Shown piece by piece: positions 29,809-34,729 of a DNA stretch of 34,729 nt. This DNA is from Sphaeroforma arctica JP610 (lineage: Eukaryota > Opisthokonta > Ichthyosporea > Ichthyophonida), in assembly GCF_001186125.1 (NCBI RefSeq), contig NW_014040325.1, positions 32,575-67,303 on the forward strand, given 5' to 3'. The notes beneath the pieces are model-generated. The model saw only the letters and a program-made list of their open reading frames with translations. It was not told where the DNA came from and did not search any database. Position 1 is the stretch's first letter. Each line of letters begins with the position of its first letter. The translations under genes and the position numbers were made by a program.

Positions 29809-31523
29809 TCAGCTGCCTTCGCTTGGTTGGGTTTCTGCACTCTTTGACGCTTCTGCGCTCAACCGCTTCTTCTTGGCCTGCTTGTATAGTTTGTCCGCTT
29901 TCCTCTTTTTCAGTTTGTCCATTTTCTTCTGGGCCTTAGGGTCGATCCCGTGTATGTGCTGGGTGACCTTTAGTGCCAATAGTTTTCTTGCTTCCTTGCG
30001 ATTCTGTGCTTGCGATCGGCCCATCTGACACTGTATCGGACATGGTGCAGGTTTCTATTGAATCACCACGTCAAGCTAGGGTTAACCGAACTAAGCTGAG
30101 AACCCGCTATACTGTTCCCGAGTTGTCAGGGCTGTCATATCAGCAGGTAGCGCTCTATATAAAACTCTGAAGTTGAGCATACTAAATCGGTACAATACAC
30201 CAGATCTTACAACTGCACAGCAGCCTTCAAGGTTACACACTCTTGTAGAACACAATCACAGAATAAAGCATTTCGAAACGAGATTGAGAACAAAATACAC
30301 ATAAATACACTCACCAATCACTCGGTAAGCCACATACATGAACGACTACCCCCGTGGGGATGTGCTTGAGCACAACTTGACTATTCGTCTTATTAATCTT
30401 TTGCCCGCCTGGACCGTTTCCCTTTACGAACTGCTCTTCGAAGTCAACTTCGTCCACCTCCATGACTATCACCGTATCTTCCCATTTGGGTCTCTTTTCC
30501 TTTTTCGGCTTCTTGGCTCTTTTAGGCTTAACATAATCTGTTAAACAAAGAGCCGCTTTCATTTGTTTAGGAAACCTGAAAAGCAATACACGCGAGCGCC
30601 ACATCAGGACTTGCAAAACCATGAGCACATGAAAGACAGCAACGCACCTTGAAGCAATACAGCAAATCACCCAAATTTTTAAGCATGAACGAGCATCTTC
30701 GTATTCTGCCACATCTAATTAATTTTCCACAAATCTATCGGTGCAAGTCACTGCCGAGATATCACCGTGCACACCAGTCTTAGAACCGATATCGCACTAT
30801 ACTTAACCAGATATGTGTAGTCTTAAATATGCTTACGAGAGCAGCCTTCAGTATATGGCCACGATCACAATATAAAAATTGAAGCAGAGGACGGAGGAAG
30901 AGTATATATCAAATCTTGTGTACACATTTACGAATTTACATAATATCAGTTACTAATACAGAGCTTTAGATACGCTCTTCGTGGCCTTGCAAGAACACAC
31001 CTTCGCCCGTGTGTAGATCTTGAGTTCCTTCTGTAGTATCATTCTGTGTGATACTACTCTTTTCGCTTAAGGTGGCGTGTTCGCTTTCCCGTGACGCTCC
31101 TTGTGAATGCACCGAACTCACAGTATGCAGTGAATCGCTATTTGAGGAGTTTGGGGCGTCTGATTGACGTTGCATATGAGCAAGCGTGTGGAATTTGGGT
31201 CGTTGGTATCGAACCACGCTTTTCAGGTATGTACGAGGTTCTTCCAGAGGTACATTGTGTATGCATCGATAATATCGTCGCTGAAGGTGTGTGCTTGTTC
31301 CATTATTGTTTGAAGGTTCTGAGTTCCTGTACTGTGTACCGGTATGGGAATGAGAGGCGATCAAAGGTGCTTTCATCAGAGACTGTAGCGTCGAGTGGCC
31401 TCGAGGGCCATTGAAAGCTCTGCGACAGGTTAAGGGAAACATGGTCCGATGTACTATAAGCTCGATAAGCCCACTTACTAGTTTGTATTTACTCATTTGT
31501 ATTTTCAAAAATACACATTTCAT
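29809..31523 (-). CDS. MTRFR: MTRFR/C12orf65-like mitochondrial release-factor-family protein
   Basis: Codon-independent GGQ peptidyl-tRNA hydrolase family. The human protein rescues stalled mitochondrial ribosomes with MTRES1. Exons in transcript order: 31523-31001, 30537-30338, 30030-29809. Phases join, giving 314 residues. The core matches human closely in order: [18 protein letters not shown], then [19 protein letters not shown], then [18 protein letters not shown]. The catalytic GGQ is at about 218-220. The C-terminus is a Lys/Arg-rich helix ([21 protein letters not shown]), the usual ribosome-binding tail. The first exon is Ser/Thr/His-rich with Arg-rich starts. An internal Met at residue 28 ([15 protein letters not shown]) looks like a better targeting-peptide start. 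Exon 1 is assigned from phase and leader character; the other two exons are secure. Human MTRFR is 166 residues, so this N-terminus is about 120 longer. Confidence 0.86.
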
Positions 31524-31890
31524 ATGTAAATACCTCCCCCTCTAGAGATAAAAATATGTATTTATTTACATTTGTGATATTTGAAATGGTTGACAATACC
31601 GGGTCCGATACATATTTAAAAATACATGTATTTCCGATGATGCAAGTTAAACGTTTTTTCCGGTCAAAAAAGTCTACTAGAGGAAAAATGAAAAATCTAT
31701 TTTGAAAATAAAAAAGCCCTTGGCAAAATATCCAAAAGTTGAACCACAAGGCTCTGAAAATAAATACACTTGGAGCGACTACTCAAGGACAGTACCCATA
31801 CAAAGCGACATAGCGCATCGATATCAACAATAAACGTATTTTTACGCAAAACGTATTGATATTAGGTTCATAAAGGTGAGATTTGTTAAG
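31524..31890. other. AT-rich region upstream of the MTRFR-like gene
   Basis: The presumed promoter side of the minus-strand gene. AAAATACA- and AAATATGTATTT-like strings recur. The 86-codon minus frame (31489-31749) has no recognised motif. Confidence 0.4.
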
Positions 31891-32047
31891 ACTGCGACCA
31901 CTATGCCTGCGACTCTCTGCGGCCACTATGCCTGCGACTCTCGACTGCGATCACTATGCCTGCGACCGGGTCTTGCGACCACTATTATCCCTATGCCTGC
32001 GACTCTCGACTGCGACTACTATGCCTGCGACTCTCGACTGCGACCAG
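31891..32047 (+). repeat. Minisatellite, TGCGACTCTCGACTGCGACC / ACTATGCC unit
   Basis: Five to six partial copies of a 28-base phrase (CACTATGCCTGCGACTCTCG then ACTGCGAC) occur with variable deletions. It is flanked by unrelated DNA. Confidence 0.85.
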
Positions 32048-32388
32048 TAAGTCTGCCTCTCTCACAAATGTTTTTATTGTCATACCTATGGAGTGAGTTA
32101 CAGAGGAACGGAGTGATAGAGTAGTAATAGTAATATTATAAATACCTACCGTGCAACCGATACCCTTTCAAATTAAAGAAAGGGAGAAATATATAAATGG
32201 GATATGCCGTTGAGAATTATTTGCCATTATTGAATGAGAAAAGACGTTGTGCCACTAATGAACCGGCATGGTGTGGCACATGGGCTTTGTGTAACTAGGT
32301 ATGTACTATTCATTGTCTGTCGGGAGAATGTATCAACAAAAAATGGCAATTCATAATCATGGCTATATACTGTTTCCACCCTTCTCAG

Positions 32389-32618
32389 ATTTGTCGATTG
32401 AGTATACAAGGAAAGAAGAAGAGCTTGTGACGTACAGGTATGGTATGCTGTATATTCTTTCATATATCATTCCGATTGTTATATTGGGCATTCCCTGTCT
32501 CACTGGCATATATTACTTGTATTCACTCACAGACTCACTTAACAACATGAACGGAATGCTTCTGGAAATGTGTAATGGACCGTTGTATAAGAACGGAAGG
32601 CAGATCCGTTGGATGTGA
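32389..32618 (+). pseudogene. PAP2 / lipid phosphate phosphatase exon or fragment
   Basis: After a strong acceptor (TTTCCACCCTTCTCAG) the frame reads (D)LSIEYTRKEEELVTYR, followed by a hydrophobic segment YILSYIIPIVILGIPCL. PAP2 lipid phosphatases have just this: a D-x-SI-x-YP-like loop, then an E-x-V turn, then a transmembrane helix containing IP-I-V/I. The frame then drifts into the 35-base minisatellite and stops at 32616. The catalytic KxxxxxxRP, PSGH and SRxxxxxHxxxD motifs are not present downstream in the window. This is either one exon of a gene continuing past the right edge or a truncated remnant. Alternative: chance hydrophobic frame. Confidence 0.4.
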
Positions 32619-32800
32619 CATCAGAGAATGGAGGGTAGATCCGTTGGATATGACATCAGAGAATGGAATGCCGTTCCTTTGGATGTGACAACAGAGAATA
32701 GAAGGTCGTTCCGTTGAATGAGAAATCAGAGGATGGAAGGTGAAAATTTGGAGCATGGCAGATGAGAAATTAGAGAATAGAAGATGAAAATTAGAGCATG
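32600..32800 (+). repeat. 35-base minisatellite, CCGTTGGATGTGACATCAGA unit
   Basis: Four clear copies of a 35-base unit (CCGTTGGATGTGACATCAGA then GAATGGA), followed by two or three decayed ones containing AATTAGAGAATAGAAGATGA. The first copy overlaps the end of the PAP2-like frame. Confidence 0.88.
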
Positions 32801-33077
32801 GAAAAAAAACCGTTGGATCTGGAATAGAAAGGCATGTGGATCTGCAACTTTAAATTAGTGAGGCCGATGGTTCGCGAGTATAGCTTCCAAGCAAGTACTA
32901 TAGTCGGGAGTAGCCAAAACTATAAACAAGACAAAAGCGAGAAGGTCTTTATGTTTAGTATACAATAGTGTCGCGTAGCCTGTGATCAGCACTGATTGAT
33001 ATTTGAATAAAATATTAACATAGTACATTAGTCAAGAGTCAGATACATACTACCTTTACTTTTGCGACTTATTTTAT
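32801..33077. other. Spacer between minisatellites
   Basis: Unique-looking AT-rich DNA with no recognised feature. Confidence 0.5.
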
Positions 33078-33420
33078 CGCATGCGTCTTATATATGTGTC
33101 TTATACATGCAGCTATCGCGTGCGTCTTATACATGCAACTATCGCATGCGTCCTATACATGCAAATACTGCATACGTCTTATACATGCAACTATCGCATG
33201 CATCAAATACATGCAACTATCGCAAACGTTTTATACATCCAGCTATCGCATACGTCTTATATATGCAACTATCGCATGCGTCATATACATGTGTCTTATA
33301 CATGCGTCTTATACATTCGTCTTATACATGCAACTATCGCGTGCGTCTTATACATGCAAATATTGCATGAGTCTTATACATGTAACTATCGCATGCATCT
33401 CATACATGCAACCATCGATA
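33078..33420 (+). repeat. 26-base minisatellite, orientation A
   Basis: About thirteen copies of GCATGCGTCTTATACATGCA plus ACTATC (26 bases, two 13-base halves). Copies differ at a few positions. The stop-poor plus frames encode repeats of SYTCNYRMRLIHA-type peptides and are not genes. Confidence 0.93.
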
Positions 33421-33432
33421 TATGCCACATAT

Positions 33433-34528
33433 TTAAGACGCATATATAGGACGAGACACATATATATTATGCCAGGTGACAGACACATATACATATTATG
33501 CCAGGCGACAGACACATATATATATTATGCATATATGAGACGCATATACAAAACGCATATATAAGACGCATATATAAGACGCATATATAAGAAGCAGATA
33601 CAAGACGCATATATAAGACGCAGGCGATAGACGCATATATAAGACGCCGATATGAGACGCATATATAAGATGCAGGCGACACACGCAGACAACAGACGCA
33701 GGCGACAGACGCAGGCAACAGACGCAGGCAACAGAAGTATATATCAGACGCATATATAAGAAGCATATATAAAAAGCATATATAAGACGCATGTATAGGA
33801 CGCATTTATAAGACGCATATATAAAACGAATATATAAGACGCAGATATATGACGAATATATAAGACGCATATATATGACGAACATATAAGACGCACATAT
33901 AAGACGCATATATAAGACGCAGGCGATAGACGCAGGCGATAGACGCAGGCGATAGACGCAGGCGATAGACGCATATATATGACGCAGATATGAGACGCAT
34001 ATATAAACCGCATAAGACGCATATATAAAACGAATATATAAGACGCAGATATAAGACGCATATATAAAACGCATATATAAGACGTTTATATAGGAGATAA
34101 GACGCAGATATAAAACGCAGATATAAGACGAGATATAAGACGAATATATAAGACGCAGATATAAGACGCATATATAAGACGCATATATAAGAAGCATTTA
34201 TAAGACGCAGATATAAAACGCATAAATAAGACGCTTGTATAAGACGCATATAAAAGACGCGTATATAAGACGCATATATAAGACGCATATATAAAACGAA
34301 TATATAAGACGCAGATATAAGACGCATATATAGAACACATATATAAGACGTATATATAAGAAACAGATTTAAGACGCAGATATAAAACGAAGATATAAGA
34401 CGCAGATATAAGACGCAGATATAAGACGCAGATATAAACCGCAGATATAAGACGCAGATATGAACCGCAGATATAAGACGCAGATATACGACGCTTGTAT
34501 AAGACGCATATATAAGACGCAGGCGACA
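33433..34528 (-). repeat. 13-base minisatellite, orientation B (inverted to its neighbour)
   Basis: About eighty copies of GACGCATATATAA (13 bases) occur with variants GACGCAGATATAA and GACGCAGGCGATA. The reverse complement (TTATATATGCGTC) is the unit of the preceding array. Because 13 is not a multiple of 3 and the minus-strand unit has no stop in any frame, all three minus frames stay open for 100-230 codons of a 13-residue periodic peptide (YICVLYMRLIYAS). Confidence 0.95.
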
Positions 34529-34565
34529 GATGTAATAAGCTGGGCCACCACACTAGACTCGATGT

Positions 34566-34729
34566 ATAAACGTACTCTTAAGCAGTACGCAAATTATAAA
34601 CGTACTCTTAATAGTACGAGGAACTTGAGTTTCCTTAATGTACTCTTAATAGTACGAGGAACTTAAGTCTCTTTAATGTACTCTTAATAGTACGAGGAAA
34701 TTAAGTCTCCTAAATGTAATCTTAATAGT
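34566..34729 (+). repeat. 38-base tandem repeat running off the window
   Basis: Unit: GTACTCTTAATAGTACGAGG plus AACTTAAGTCTCTTTAAT. Two full copies plus partial first and last copies are seen. GTACTCTTAATAGTAC inside each unit is an imperfect palindrome. The array continues beyond the right edge. Confidence 0.93.

Noticed and set aside
33466-34553. Long minus-strand ORFs (up to 233 codons) of Tyr/Ile/Leu-rich periodic peptide
   Set aside because: They are a by-product of a stop-free 13-base minisatellite read in all frames.

Overview
This is nuclear DNA from an intron-rich eukaryote. Five genes can be read, four of them by joining short exons (17 to 523 bases) across GT-AG introns, whose donors are mostly GTATGT, GTAAGT or GTACGT-like. 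The standard genetic code fits every gene. Introns and intergenic DNA are full of AT/GT microsatellites and minisatellites. Gene content (a fungal-type Bub2 GAP, a mitochondrial AspRS, an animal-like MTRFR) suits a unicellular opisthokont relative. An ichthyosporean is my best guess, held weakly, because no search could be run.

Layout. 1-2620 is repeat-rich, with two small candidate first exons on the minus strand. 2621/3347-10369 (+) is the 26S proteasome ATPase Rpt6 (PSMC5), nine core coding exons, 402 residues. 11838-17534 (-) is a Bub2/Cdc16-type TBC GTPase-activating protein in eight exons, 439 residues, convergent with RPT6; its first intron holds a 607-base assembly gap. 18469-26180 (+) is a bacterial-type, presumably mitochondrial aspartyl-tRNA synthetase (DARS2-like), twelve exons, 722 residues, divergent from BUB2 across about 930 bases. 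27007-27297 (-) is a 96-residue hydrophilic LEA-like protein with a TATA box and a G-quadruplex-prone minisatellite upstream. 29809-31523 (-) is an MTRFR/C12orf65-like GGQ release-factor-family protein in three exons. 32389-32618 (+) looks like one exon or fragment of a PAP2 lipid phosphatase. From 31.9 kb to the right edge the window is mostly minisatellite, ending in two arrays of one 13/26-base repeat in opposite orientation.

The genes do not form one pathway. Rpt6 (proteolysis) and Bub2 (mitotic exit) are cell-cycle housekeeping functions. The AspRS and the MTRFR-like protein both serve mitochondrial translation.

The most unusual signal is inside RPT6. Intron sequence next to three exon edges is tandemly duplicated together with the exon edge: four decaying copies before exon 6, one copy after exon 6, and one copy before the last exon. 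This leaves decoy splice sites beside conserved exons. I found no convincing retroelement, RNA gene or CRISPR array.
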